A stretch of DNA of 64,000 nt from Quillaja saponaria (taxonomy: Eukaryota; Streptophyta; Magnoliopsida; Fabales; Quillajaceae): positions 2,108,001 through 2,172,000 of the forward strand of contig CM055615.1 in assembly GCA_029379385.1 (NCBI GenBank), read 5' to 3'. A program made the translations under genes and the position numbers. The notes under the pieces are model-generated. The model ran no database searches. It was not told the DNA's origin and was given only the letters and a program-made list of their open reading frames with translations. Shown here in pieces: positions 24,076 through 37,440 of the stretch (positions are counted from its first letter, which is position 1; the number at the start of each line of letters is the position of its first letter).

Positions 24076-24524
24076 ATGGAGGTTTCTATTAAGTTCATCT
24101 GCCTTTTGGGATTGGTGGCTTTTGTTGGTATTGCAGAGTTTGGTAGTGTGGAAGGTGCAGGGGAATGTGGGAAATCTAGCCCAGAAAATGAAGCTTTTAA
24201 GCTTGCTCCTTGTGCTACAGCAGCACAAGATGCAAAAGCAAATGTTCCTGACAGTTGCTGTGCTCAAATCAAAAGTATAGGCCGGAACCCAAGTTGTCTC
24301 TGTGCTGTTATGCTTTCTGACACTGCTAAGGCTTCTGGTATCAAACCTGAAGTTGCTATAACCATTCCCAAACGTTGCAACATTCCAAATCGCCCAGTTG
24401 GATACAAGTGTGGCCGTAAGTACTATTAGTTTTAGTTTTGTTATGTCTTTGTTTTATTTTCTACTATGATGGTTGCTCCTAATACCATAAAATTGCCAAT
24501 TTTGTAGCTTACACATTGCCTTGA
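24076..24524 (+). CDS. Type IV (LTPd-like) non-specific lipid-transfer protein, unit 2
   Basis: Exon 1 is 24076–24415 and exon 2 is 24508–24524; 118 residues after splicing, ending YTLP. It is a recent paralogue of the gene at 16910. The differences I see are few: Gly to Glu near the signal peptide end (GIAEFGS), Asp-Lys to Glu-Asn after KSSP, Arg to Lys before LAPC, Arg to Ser and Gln to Arg around IKSIGRNPSC, and Asn to Asp in MLSDTAK. All eight cysteines (ECG, LAPC, DSCC, SCLC, PKRC, GYKC) are intact. Several changes are charge-changing, so lipid preference may differ, but this is inference. The promoter block and TATA box are shared with the paralogue. AATAAA at 24659 is a likely polyadenylation signal. 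Confidence 0.92.
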
Positions 24525-24708
24525 AGGTAGCAATTGAGAAGCAATGGACTGGGCTTGAGGTACTAGGGGCTGATAGTTAAATATAGTAGAACCCTTGTTG
24601 CTTTTTTCATGTAACTTTTAGGCCAAATAATTGCTAGCAGCTCACAAATATCCTCTCAATAAAAAAACTAGCCATTTCAGTATGATGTGTTTGAACAATA
24701 GTTCCATC

Positions 24709-26580
24709 AGTTTAACCAGATCAGATTTTTATTTTTTTTAATCTTTGGATTTAACAACATAAAAGGTACTGGATGATAAGGGAAATTGGAAATAGCCATC
24801 CATTGTAACATCAAAATCAGAGTCAATCAGATCCAAAATGAGGTTAGTAATCTTTGTCAGCATCCAAAAATCTTCTCTAACGACCACTAGCTCCCTTGTC
24901 CTACTATTTACGGAACAGGGATTGATAGGTATTGAATTTTGGATAGGCAATTACCTCAAATCCAAATCTATTTGTTGTCGGATAAGAAATAGAATGGACA
25001 ATTTTCAGCTACAAACTGTTTGGACAGATTGCAAGATAATTATGCTTTCTGGGCCACACCCTTTGAACGGTGTTTTAGCTTTTTGCAGTGCGTGGCACTT
25101 CCTGTGAAATTTCTTTTCTGCGATAGGGAAGCAGCCCAGTAGCAAGATTCTCAGACCATCAACACCCATTACTGTTAACCCATCAATGAAGAAAGAAGAC
25201 AAGACAAATGTGGTTCAGAAAACACTATCAAACATGGTGGCGGTCAAAAGTTTGTTTTAAGACCCTCAAAGAAGACTACAAAGAACTCTACCACATGTCT
25301 GTCCAATCATAAGAAAGTTCAATCATACATTAAACTGATTCCAAAGTTTTCAACCACATGAGAGAAAGCTGATAATACAAGGTGTCCTTAATCCATACAT
25401 ACTTTAGAAGAAGATGACCAAGTACTAGATTCTTTACAGTAAAGTAGTAAGAAATGCATATAACTATAGGTGAATATTATGATTCTGTTGTTTGGATGGG
25501 GAAAGAAACAATCATCCATCCACAACTGCCTGACTGCTGGATCTATCTTTCATATAACAAGATAGATTAAACTAGTAGCCTACACTCCTATTTACCTGCA
25601 ACAAAGCATGCATTTGACAGAGATTAATTAGTAAATGTTAGTTTAAGATGATTGGCAAATCCAGAACTGATTAGCACAATTCATTAGTACTGTTGAGCAT
25701 GTAAGATCAGAGAACTGGTAAAAACATGTTTAGCTATGCAAGAACATGATCTTAACAAGAAATAGGAGAAAAAATTTATTCAAGCTCTATAAGGTAGATT
25801 GTGTCCGGGAGTTATTAATAATTTCCCCTATTCTTTATTACCTAGAATACTAATTAACTCTTTGATCAAAACAGTAACTCTTTTATTTTGGTACCACTCC
25901 AGACAATGATTAATTGAAATTTGAAAATAATATCTAAATAACAACTTCAGTTGCACAAGCATTTGATGTAACCAGTAAACAATCATTTAGTAGTACAACT
26001 ACATCTTATGTGAATGCAAACCCTTCGTCACACAGGCCAAAAGAAAAAAACAAAGGAATTGAAAGAAGAACAAAATTCATAACAAATATCTGCAGCACAA
26101 TCAGCGGGAAGAGATATTTATACTCCCAAAAGCTTCTTTAGCTTTCAAACAAGCTGAGTTGTACATTTCACACGACAATCACAAAATATAATTATCAGGA
26201 TTCCAAAACTAATTTCCAATTCTAGAAACTAGATTTAACTTAGAAAAGGTTCAACTTGAGGTAGGTGAAGAAAAGATGGACAAGTGAATTAACATGACAA
26301 TACAATTTCAAATAGCTGGCTGTAATCCCACTACTTCTGATAATACGTCTAGGTAGTAAAAGTCCAAGACACATTAAGGGGAGGAAATTGGATCTCAGAC
26401 ACATGTATAGAACTGGACAATATAAGAACTAAGCATTAGATGGAGTGATCGGCCATTCCACTGTTTTATTTGTTATTTTTTATTTTTTTAGAAAGACATT
26501 CCACTGTATATTGAAAAGCAGGATATTTGGCATTTCTTTAATGAATACCTTGATGATTATATCCATCAGCAAGTGAGCTC
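24709..26580. other. Spacer between unit 2 and the SIS-like gene
   Basis: About 1.9 kb. Short open frames exist near 24738–25107 on both strands, but none shows a recognisable domain. The right part should hold the 3' untranslated region of the SIS-like gene. Confidence 0.45.
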
Positions 26581-28559
26581 TTAGTAATAGAGAGACCCTA
26601 TAGACAGAAAGTTCAAAGAAAGAAAAAAAATGTTAATACAGTACAAACCATGCCGAGAATGTTAAACCGTGCATCTGTTGGAAAAAGTAATTCTCATACC
26701 TTGCCACCAGTTTCCTCTTGAAGCACTTCCTGAATCATCTTCTCCCCCATCTTTCTTGTACTGATAAATTACAAAGTATGTTAAGAATACATAATGCAGA
26801 AAGAATTATCAACCATATTAAATAGCGTAGATCGAATAAATTAGAAGTTGACAACATCTTGACTATACCTCAATTATTTCTTACTGTCATAAGGATAGCA
26901 CAGCCACAAACTACCCTATGAACCAAACTCTTCCATACCCTGATGACTGTCTAGATTAAAAATAAAATAAAAAAATATTTCATCTCTAAAGTTTTCTGCC
27001 CAAAAAGAAAACTATTTCATTTGCAAGTATTCTCTTTGGTGGAAATAGCTCTGGTTATTTATAAAATAAGTCCAGGATATAATAGTCAATATTCACAGCT
27101 CATACTACCCATCCTTCTAAGGTTTGGCTCTGCCTATGAAATAACACTTTGGAAAACATGTACAATAATCACATTTATGATAAAATACACTCACAAAAGC
27201 GTTCAAGCTCGAATTCTGCGTACTCTGGGGAAGAGAATAAACATCTTGGCCACCATAATAGATAGATGAGCTTAGATGACACGGTTGCACTCTTTGTTCC
27301 TGATAAATGGAACTCATGTCCCTATTTGGCATGCTCTGAGTTTCCCTTTCATTGGTCTTAGAGGTACCTTCTGCTATGAAGCAGAGTTGAAGTAGTGAGA
27401 CATTTTTCAATACGCAAAATAAAAACTTAATGCAAATCAGACTGCTATATTAGCTTTATAACCACAGAACTCTTTACTGGTTCTGCTATGTATTTATTAT
27501 CCAATTAATAAACAGAAATGAATGTATAATAATAGGGTAAGTAGTTCTGTCTGAAATTGAGTAGAAGAATCCTATGAATATAATTTTTCATAGGAATTTT
27601 TATTGGAAGAAATTTTTTCATAGGACTTAAAAATGACAATTGATCCATATACGAAAAGAAAAAAGAAAGAAACCATCAGAATAATTAGAAGCCAGAACAC
27701 CAGCATTTAACATAAAAATAAAGAAAAAACAAAATGGAACAATAAAAAAATTTCTATGCTGCATTACTACCATATATGATTATATCAATATTTACATACA
27801 AAATAAAAAACTGAATACACAACTAAATATGGAAAAACAAAAACCGAATATAAATACCTCGAGTTCCAATTTTGGGGTTCCATGCCTCACTAGCAGAGTC
27901 TTGCCTTTTCCCACTCACCTCAGAGCGCACAGATTCTCTCCCTAACACCTGAGTCCACAGAAACAACAAAATCTGAGATGGATTTCAACATGGCCCAAAG
28001 TTAGTTTTACAGCAGGATTCCAAAGCAAATTGTATTCAATCCTCCATAACTTAGTAATAAATTCCCATTGTCAGTTCTGTTCTACTCTTCTTCTTCATAT
28101 TCCTAAATCCTCTCCCACCCTCCACCAACAATGACTCTCAGATGACTAAAAATTCATCATTTTGAAATAAAAGAATTAATAACACAGAAACCATAATTGG
28201 CTGATTAGCAGAAAGCATTGAAAAAGTTATTATTTTCAAGCAGGCACCGCCAACATAGAGGAAATCAACAGCATAACAAGGAAATGCAGAAAATGTATAA
28301 ATTTTACGGGTAATTTTAATCCAAAATGGAATTTGAACCAAACAAAACATCATTTGCCTTTTCACAATTTGGAATTAACAGAAAAGAAGCTGAAAGGAAG
28401 CCAAGGAAATACCTTTGAGGTAGGACCAAATATAGACCCAAAAATCCCCGAAGACGAAGATTGGTATGATTCACCAAAAAGTTCAGAAGTGAAGGAAGAA
28501 GAAGAAGAAGAAGAAGAAGAAGAAGAAGAAGAAGAACCCGCTTGCTTCCTTCCTTCCAT
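26581..28559 (-). CDS. SIS: SIS-like serine-rich protein, five exons
   Basis: Exons on the minus strand: 28559–28413, 27948–27858, 27370–27195, 26760–26700 and 26597–26581; phases agree throughout and the product is 163 residues. It begins MEGRKQAG, then a run of 14 serines, FTSELFG and GIFGSIFGPTSK. The middle has SEVSGKRQDSASEAWNPKIG. The conserved C-terminal blocks are QRVQPCHLSSSIYYGGQDVY and SRGNWWQGSLYY. This is the plant-specific family that includes Arabidopsis SIS (Salt Induced Serine rich, At5g02020), linked to salt tolerance; no catalytic domain is known. The serine run is coded by a TCT repeat that can vary in length. An upstream GTG also opens the frame, but ATG 28559 matches the family start. 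The upstream region near 28860–28990 is CT-rich, as in many plant promoters. Family assignment is firm; orthology to SIS is likely. Confidence 0.85.
28496..28536 (-). repeat. (TCT)n microsatellite coding a serine run
   Basis: GAA triplets on the plus strand, read as TCT (Ser) in exon 1 of the SIS-like gene. Being a triplet repeat, changes in length keep the frame. Confidence 0.85.
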
Positions 28560-28899
28560 TATCTCCACCACCCTCTCTAAAACCCACTAATAAATTTCTG
28601 CCTCAGCCTCAACAAACAAAGATGACTTTATAGACCCAAAATTCTGAATAGCCGACAACCACCGTCAGACAAAAGATTTAAATGAATGAAACGGCAACAT
28701 AATTTCCTGGGAAACAAACAGAACAAAGAACGAAAGAGAGAGGCACGTGAATGATCGACCAATTTTTTCAAATGAAACCGTCACTGACACCAATTTATAA
28801 GCCAAAAAAGAAAGAAAGCACCAACCCCAGTAGTAAAAGTTTTTCCTTTTCTGTAATCTTTTTTTATTCCTCCCCCCTTCCCTCTCTCTCGTCGATGGT

Positions 28900-31800
28900 C
28901 TCCCTCAACAAAAAACGCAAATAAACACACACACAGAGAACAAAAATAGTTTTCCCTTTCTCTCTCTAATCGTTTTCTTTTTTTTCCGTTTCTGTTTTCT
29001 CGTCCTTCGACCTGTCGAAAGTGTAATAGATTTTCGCCGCGTGGATTAATCTGTTTACCAGGTGGGACCTACAAGCAAAAACCCAACCATTTACTGCCAC
29101 GAATACCTGGTGGATAATAACAACCCTAACCTGGTGGATAATAACAACCCTAGTACTAGTACTACCCTTTTGTCCAATTCCATGCCCTTAGACAGGACGT
29201 TTATTTAAACCTCTTTTTGTCTTTTTCAACCTTCTTTTGTTTTTGATATTTTTACTTGAATTTTTGCCAACGAAATATTCTTATTTTTTATAAAGTTGTA
29301 ATTTAAAAAAATTATATTCTATATAAAAAAAGTAATTACTGCAAAAAAATTTTAAAAGTGCTTTTTACATTTGCTTTTAAAAAAACTAATAAAAAAGTAA
29401 CTGAATTTAACTAGTAATGCAACACTTTTTCTTTGCATTCCTAACAACTGTCGGATGAGCAAGGAGATGCAGATCATATACGATATAGAAAGATTCAGTC
29501 AAGTGTTCGGATGTTCTGGATAAGAAAAGTAAAGCATCAAAGGAGAAAACTAACTAGAGTCCAAAAACAAGAAGCCAAAACACATATGTCATACTAATCG
29601 CAATGGATAACAATGAGAGTGATATTAGAAGAATTAGATTAAGTTCTTTAATTGTTTAATTAGTTAATACAATGATGATAACAAGTTAAAAACCACTAGG
29701 TATCACTTGACACAAGCATACCAAGGTTAAGCGTATGATAACCCATGACATATGTCAACGGTCGCCCTAGGATGCTTAAATTAAGCTGCAGGCTTGCGTC
29801 TGGGACGATTCAGGATGTGAGTCTAAGAAGTAATCATTGGGTCCGCTTCTTAATCGCACAGCACATGACATCATCTAAATATTTTTTTTTACTTCTCAAT
29901 TGTCAAAGTAATATTTTTGATAATTTGTACACAAATTTATTTTTTAGATTATAATCAGAAACTACAGTTTTTGGACAAATTAAATAAACACTAAAATTGA
30001 GGTAGGATTTCAGACCCTGGCTATTATTTGGCCGTCAAACCAAATAGACCCAAACACTGATATAGTTAGTGGTGTATCTATTAGCCTAATGAATTTGTGA
30101 ATAACTTACAAATTACTTATCTATTAGCCTAATTATGCTATCTGTTTGTGTGTTCACCTTATAAACACATCACATGGAGTGTCCGCCGTCCTTTCAACTT
30201 TCAACCCCGCAATCAGAATTCAGATCATTAGATTCCACCTTATCATATTGCGTTTTAATTATTTGAACATTTTACCAAGTTTCCATTTTTTTTTTTTTAA
30301 TTTGATTTATGAATGAGGAACAAAAATTTGGCAGGATTAATATATATATTTTTAAATAATTTTAATTTTTTAGAAAGATAAGAGTGAGAAAGGAATAAGA
30401 GAGAGAACCTGCAAAATACTTCAGATTTTTTTGACAAGTATCTTAACATAATAAATATTGTAAATTTTTTATTTATAAAATCTTAATAACTGACATCTAA
30501 ATACTTATATAAATAAATTGATAATTTAGATGTAATTTAATTTATTTTTTCACACATGTAACACAAAATATTATATTTTAAGCAATATCATTAATATTTC
30601 TTTTTAAATATTAATAATATTAGGCTAATGGAATACATTGAAAATATTTTGAAAGTTATGGAATGAAATTAATAAAAAAATAAATAAAAATTGTTATGAC
30701 GAAATTGACGAAAAATGTGATACTTTTAAAATCTATTTAGATGGAAAAAATTGAGAGAGATAGAAAAGGAAAAAAAGATGGTACTTACCAAATCTTATCA
30801 TTTCTAATCTCATCTCCTTGTATTTGTTTTAATTCAAAATAAGAGAAATTAGAAGTGTCACTTTTTTTTTATTCTTCTTTGTTTTCAGATACGGATTGGT
30901 TCGGCCTGTGGGACCATCACCTGGATGGCATCTCGAGCCGAATTAGTCTTAAAATCCTTAATAGAGGTTGGACAACTCAAACACGAGAAAACCCAAACGA
31001 CCTACTTAACTTGATACTATTTTAAAATTAAATTTCTGTTGATTGAAAATAAAATATAAAAAAACAAAAACAAAACAAAATAATAGAAGAAGCTGCTAGA
31101 CTATTTCCTAAATATATATTATTTTATTTCTTTTATTTCTTTTTTCATTCATTAAACTATTGCATATATTCTCCTTTCTTTTCCTTTCAACATGACACTT
31201 ATCCATGTGAGGACAATAGTGTCACATAAAAAATGAGTCATTTTTCTTTTAAACTTTCTAAGTAAATTAAATTTTAGACATGATATTATTACACATATAA
31301 CTAAGTTCACACAATTTATAAACTCAATAAATCTCTTAAAAAACAAGAAAAAAAATATAATTAACATATATGACAATAGAATTGACCTTGGCCCAATCCA
31401 TATCCAAATCTGATTAAAATTTGACAAATTTTAATTTAGTAAAAATCGAATTAGACTCATCTTATTATTATTATCATGTTAAACATTTTACAAGTTTTTT
31501 TTTTTATTCAAAAATTGACCTAAACTGGATATGAACTTAATAATATGATAATCAAGACCGGACCCGCCGAATCAAACTATCATCGTCACTGATTAAATAA
31601 TGTCAAAGTAGTGCAAGATTGATACATGACATATGCAACACCAACTCCACATTAGGTTGCTGAAAAGATATTTCATAGATATGGAAACAATAAATCAAAT
31701 CAAAATAAAATTATAAGGTAATCCAACCTAATCTTATTATTGATACCAAACAAATAGTCTTGGGTTTCTTCTATATATGTAATTGAATTCTTGTTTTCAA

Positions 31801-33742
31801 GCAACCTTGGTTTTTCAACGAACACAAAACCATGTTGTGTGGCTGCAATAAACTCTTTAATTAATTGCATGAAGAAAACAAAAAAATAAGAAACAATTAT
31901 TCCATCTTACCACGTCAAAGCACTTACAGCCTACAAGCAACAGGAATATATATTATCAATTCAAATTCGAAAGTATAACTACCACTACAAACTACCATAG
32001 ACTTTATCTTTCTTTTCTTACTCATCAATTTTGTCTTCTTATTAAATTTCCTTTTCTTACATGGAATATTCACATATCTTATATTCCTATCCTGTGTGAT
32101 TGGATCAAATTACAATATTGATTATTTAATGATTAAAATGATAATTATTTTATGTTTAATGATTTAATAGTCAAGAATATATACTATTTTCATTAACTTG
32201 ACATAAATTTACATCAATTGTAATTTTGGCCGTTAATTATAACAAAGATACATTTGAAAGAGAATTCCAATTACCACCCAATTTGATTTGTTCTCAAAAT
32301 AATGATTGCTATTATAAGATATCAAAAAATTAAAAGATCCCAATGAAGACGTCTTTGACAATAAATCAAAAGTACAAGTTAGAGAAGTGGATTGAAGACG
32401 TTCATGACTAAGAAATTAATGCACAAATTAGTAATGCATCCTTCCAAAACCTAATTACTACTAATTGACTTCAAAGTGGAAATAAGAGTAAAGCACTTAA
32501 ATTTCAATCTCTCTTGCAGTTTGGACAAGTGTGCGAGGCAAATGAGATCTATTAGTATTCCGTTCACGATAAGTAAACATAAATCAGATTGTCCATAATT
32601 CTCTCTTAATTAATAGCCATAAACAATTAGTAAAGAGCATTAGGATGTTTGTCATTGTTCCAGATACACTACCGAGAGAAACAGGCTCAAACAAAATTTG
32701 CTTTCAAAATTTAAATCTGTTTTGAATTACTACACTTTGGGAGGGGATTTATATATCTCTTTCAGTGCAATATGAGATGATCCAAATCCCTTGTTTAGAG
32801 CCTGCGACCAATAAAGAATAAGGAAAGGATGACAATAAATCATGTTGAAGTTTTTCATGTGAGGTGTGATGTTTTATTCTAGAGTATTGAAAAATTATTA
32901 TTGATGAAGAACGTTAACAACAAATAAACAAAATATCTATAAAGCTTGATCGGATGATTCAGATATGAAAAGTATATTTTATCTCGTCTCATGAACATGA
33001 CATGAAAGTCATCATAAATTGATAATCAAACATATTTATCGACAGAGATCTTTAGCACATGTATTGTAACAATCCAAAAATTGTTGCTCATATGATATTC
33101 CAGATCAAAAACTTTAAGAAATGGATAAATCGAATTAATCCACCAAAACTTCTAAAAAAGAATAAACCAAAGTTTCAAAATTTTTTATCCAAATAATCAT
33201 ATTTGAGAATAATAATAATATCACAATTTCTATATCTATTATAAAAATAATCAAATTAAAACTAGTTTATTCCAAAAAAAAAATTGCTAGGAATTGTCGC
33301 TAAATGATATTGGCAACAGTCCCCTAAGAAAACTTTTGATAATATTTAGAGAAAAAGAGAGAAAAAAAGGGCTTCAAGGAGCGAATCAAGAAGCAAATGA
33401 TACAATGGTGGAATATAAACCTATATGCTAAGTTAGGATTCAAACTAATTCTTTTATTATGTACTTGTGTTTTTACTTAGAGGACTCCAACCTCCTATGA
33501 CAATGAGAATTTTATATGCCATTTTGTGTTTATTTGACAAATCTTTCTTAAATTATCAAGGTTAGAGAAGAATGTAGAGTTGGAGAAAGAAGTCCAAAGA
33601 ACAAACAAGAAAGGGAGAAACACTAGGGTCATATGGAGAGAAGTCCAAAGAACAAACAAGAAACATAGGATTCATTTATCACATCATATAACATTGTATA
33701 ATATATGATTATACAATGTATTAAGTTGTCTAGTTATTCTAT
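28900..33742. other. AT-rich intergenic DNA
   Basis: No gene was recognised. A 24-bp phrase, CCTGGTGGATAATAACAACC, is doubled at 29104–29151. A 25-bp phrase, GTCCAAAGAACAAACAAGAA, is doubled 54 bp apart at 33590–33665. Short open frames (29745–29954, 31152–31427) have no recognisable domain. Confidence 0.5.
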
Positions 33743-34759
33743 CACTACAATAAAATCACTTATCCTGGACAGGCATATCTAGTCTCAAATACTCCTAAAA
33801 CCTGTCTCGAATGTATCTGCAACGGGGTCCTGTCGAGGATAGCTCTGTCATGTATGTAGTCGTCACTAATACTAATCCTAAATAAGCTCCAAGAATTATT
33901 CACTACGGGATATATATTATTTGAGACGGGAAGTACTGGTCCTCGATAAGCTCCAAGATCTCCTGGTATTTGGTGCAAAACATATCCACGGGTATTCCCG
34001 TAGCTAAGAAGTTTGTCATATTTAGCGCGAAATTTATTGGGGATGGGCTATCCCTGTCGAGGATGAGTTATACCAAATTTTTTGTTTGAGATAATCATTC
34101 AATTACTATGATATGATTTATTTTATAAATATGAATTTGCCCAAAATCTGTATATCAAATGCACCCTGTAGCTCTCCAAATACTAAATCAAATACAAAAT
34201 TACAATTATTAAACTGCGAAATCAACAAACAAACAAATCCGAAAATATACATTTCCATTCACAAATCAAAACACAAACTAAGTCATCTCATAAATTAAAA
34301 AACTTACTAAAACATTCATAATAAGCATTATGTATTGTGTTACATGCTAGTATTCATCCCAATCCAACAACCAACTAAATTATTCAAAAATTCTACCATC
34401 ACCAAGGTTAGCATCGTCTTTGGCTTGGACAACGGCTTCGGCATCAGCTTGAGGAAAGGTAACCACGAAAGATGAAGTAGGCAAAATCTGTAAAATCAAT
34501 TGAAACATAAAGTTTTAAATCTCAACTAAGTTTTGTAAGGAAAAATGTTGTGATAATATCAAACATTAAGATTGAGACTTCAAATTGAAGGCATAAGAAA
34601 AACCAGTAGTAAGGTTCCGAATTAAATGCAACCTACAAAAAATTAAACATTAATCTCTAATGTCATCCATGATTTCAATTCATGTTTTAATTCAAGAACA
34701 TAGAGTCAAACAAAGTTAAGAGCAAGCCTACTTGGCTGTATAACCATTAAGCATCCTTG

Positions 34760-34817
34760 GCAACATTTTAAAAAGCCAAAACAAATGGAAAACTTTAAAA
34801 AGCCAAAACAAATGGAA
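34760..34817. repeat. Tandem duplication, two copies of about 27 bp
   Basis: TTTAAAAAGCCAAAACAAAT followed by GGAAAA occurs twice in a row inside the CACTA element. Confidence 0.75.
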
Positions 34818-36572
34818 AAGTGGCAGGTGGTAAACAACTAAACTCTCACTACTTCTATACAATTTTCTTTGCCTTTTTTCCAAAAGAAAGCAGAAAGAGA
34901 TTAGAAGACAAAATTAATTGACCCAATTCAAATGATTGGAGCCCTCTTAAAATAAGCCATGTTCATTTGGTACCTAAGTCTTAACTCACAAGGACAAGGA
35001 CTATATAAATTGATTTTGTTAATTCAACAGATAAACAGCAACATACAATAAGATTAGAAGAAGCATCTTTTGTCCCTTCATTGTCCAAGTACACAATGAA
35101 AGAATCAACTAATGACACATAATGTCTCAAGAAATTCTTTTGGCAAGAAAATTTATATTGAACCCTGATTTCATCCATCAGCAAGCCTTCCCTCTGTATC
35201 AAAATTGCTTTCTGCATCAAAATCTTAAATTACCAAACCCCCTACTTCTGATTCCGAAGGAGCTTAAACTACTTTACTAGAACAAGCATTACCCAATTCA
35301 CAATTCAACCACCCTGGATTTGTCATTCACAACATGATTTTGTAGTTTTAACTGAGTCTTACCCTTTTGAGGAGCTAATAACATCAACAAGATTTGAGTT
35401 CCAATGCAAGCTTCCCATATGAATATGACAATTCAAGTTACAATGTAAACATACCAGGCAGCAATGTGTTACTTTCTAAAATAATATAAGAATCAAATAA
35501 AAGTTGCAAACAGTAACTATAAAGGTCAACGGTATTGCATCTGGATTCTAAGCTAAAACATGCATGGAATTTATTTTTGGGAGGCAGATTTTCCTTGATG
35601 ACAGAGTCAAAAATACAAAAAGAATATTCATAAAATGGTATTATACAATTACATGAGATTAAGATGCTGGAAATGTTGTCCTTGCAAAATAAGCAATAAA
35701 CAACCGCATTGCTTCCTGATATTTGTCCATCCATTCTGAGGGATGTTTTATTCCAACAAGACCAATTAGACTTAAAGTTGGTTGTAAGGATAACTGACTG
35801 CTCGATGACTCCCCATTTTTTGTAAGTACTTTTGCATACTTTCCCTTCTCGTATACTCAGTCATGATTCTTCATTTCCTCTTTATTAATGACAATCTTCC
35901 ACAAAGAATCATCTACCGTTGATTAGGTAGCTAGATCTGTGTCATGCACCTTTTCAATGCTCGAGGGTAGTTCTCTTAAAATATAAATAAATGAAAAATA
36001 ATAATAACCATGCAAGTTTAACAATGACATAAAAACTAGAATAATTATATAACTTATTGTTGTCCTCTTAGACTTATAGTTGGCATATTCACCCTTTTTC
36101 ATATGGATTTTGTTGAAAACCTCAATTTCTTTCACGGGCCTTCCATATTCTTCCTCCTACACATTAAATAAAAGATTCATTAGCATAAATACACTTGTAG
36201 TTTAATTCTTATATGATCAAAAAACATTTAATATGATTATACGTATTAACTGTTTAGCATGCATAAGTGTTGGTCTAGACTAGCAAAAATGGTTAATCAA
36301 CTCTTCACTCGCTAGTCTATTCTTCTCTCCTAACTCAGACTTAGTTCTCCAATCGTCATTTGAAAAGATATCTCATAAATCTCTACAAATATCATATGGA
36401 ACCCAATTATTCTTTCTAAATAATTTTCAACTTTATGGGTCATCTCCAAAATCATGTTTTGCATCATCCCTCAACCTATGGAGTGATTGTCTGAGTCTTT
36501 CAATACACATGGTCACAAATGTTAGCCTCGCCGACACCACCTCCGCAAGGGAAGTGAATAGCGTGTTTGAAA

Positions 36573-36597
36573 CATAATATATATATATATATATATA
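36573..36597. repeat. (AT)n microsatellite
   Basis: A run of alternating A and T inside the CACTA element. Confidence 0.8.
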
Positions 36598-37229
36598 ACA
36601 ACACATATAGTTGAATCTTAAAAACAAACCAAGAAATCATCCCAAACAAGTCACTGTTGATTCAGTGAATAATTATCAAATCTCGTAACTGGACCAAGGT
36701 AGTAATTTTTCACCAGAAATGTAATCGTTGATACAATCTTAGGATGTCCAGAAAAGCCCCTACAAACATTGCATAATAATAGTTAATATTAATAGTAAAT
36801 GTAAGCATTTAATACAAAAAATTGTTATTAGTATTTACTTTCCATGAATGTGAATCAATGGCTGATCTTCTGGTATGTGTGTAGAAGGTTGAGGCTTATT
36901 AGCACCCCCGCCTCTATGAAAGCTAGCATCACTGTCCTGATTATTCACACCTAAAATTTACCAATAAGTGAATATATGAAAAAAAATAAAAAAAATCCAT
37001 AAATAATACAATTAATGAAAGTTATGTATATGAAATTAAATGATACCAGTTGATGTATCACTAACAAAAGGATCTCCTATCGTAATCATGTCTCCATGCG
37101 AGATCACATGATCTGAGCCATGATCCAAGTCAACATCTGTAGTAGAAGAATGTACGTGAGGTCCTTCGGGTAATGTGGAGGCATTATCTCCACCATGACT
37201 TGACCTAAGGGCATCCATTCCCATATGTT

Positions 37230-37440
37230 CTCCACTCGAGGTTGTTGCATCACCTCTACCACAACTGGTCGAGGATGCTGCATCACCTCTACCATGACTG
37301 CTCGAGGCATGATCTGATATGCCACGACCTCTTGAGGCATCCACTCTGCCCCGACCTCTAGAGGCATCCACTCTACCACGACCTCTCGAGACATCCACTT
37401 TACCATGACCTCTCGAGGTATTACCTCTGCCACGTCCTAT
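37230..37440 (-). repeat. In-frame Arg/Gly-coding tandem repeats
   Basis: The plus-strand phrases CCACGACCTCTCGAGGCATC and close variants recur several times. Read on the minus strand they code for repeated (V/A)(D/S)ASRGRGR units in the first exon of the Transposase_24-type gene. Confidence 0.7.

Larger units (their letters stand above)
17788..24708 (+). repeat. Tandem segmental duplication, unit 2 (enlarged)
   Basis: Second copy of the unit at 13993–17546. It is almost twice as long because of inserted DNA: a 3.2-kb hAT element (17972–21160), a roughly 460-bp MITE (21960–22421) and an extra AT-rich block at about 22550–23290 with no counterpart in unit 1. It has also lost the exons of the first LTP (see 21540–21790). 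The second LTP is intact. Confidence 0.8.

Noticed and set aside
37104..37433. Second minus-strand frame rich in Met/Val/Glu
   Set aside because: Frame shift of the Arg/Gly repeat tract of the Transposase_24-type gene; the RGRG frame is the meaningful one.
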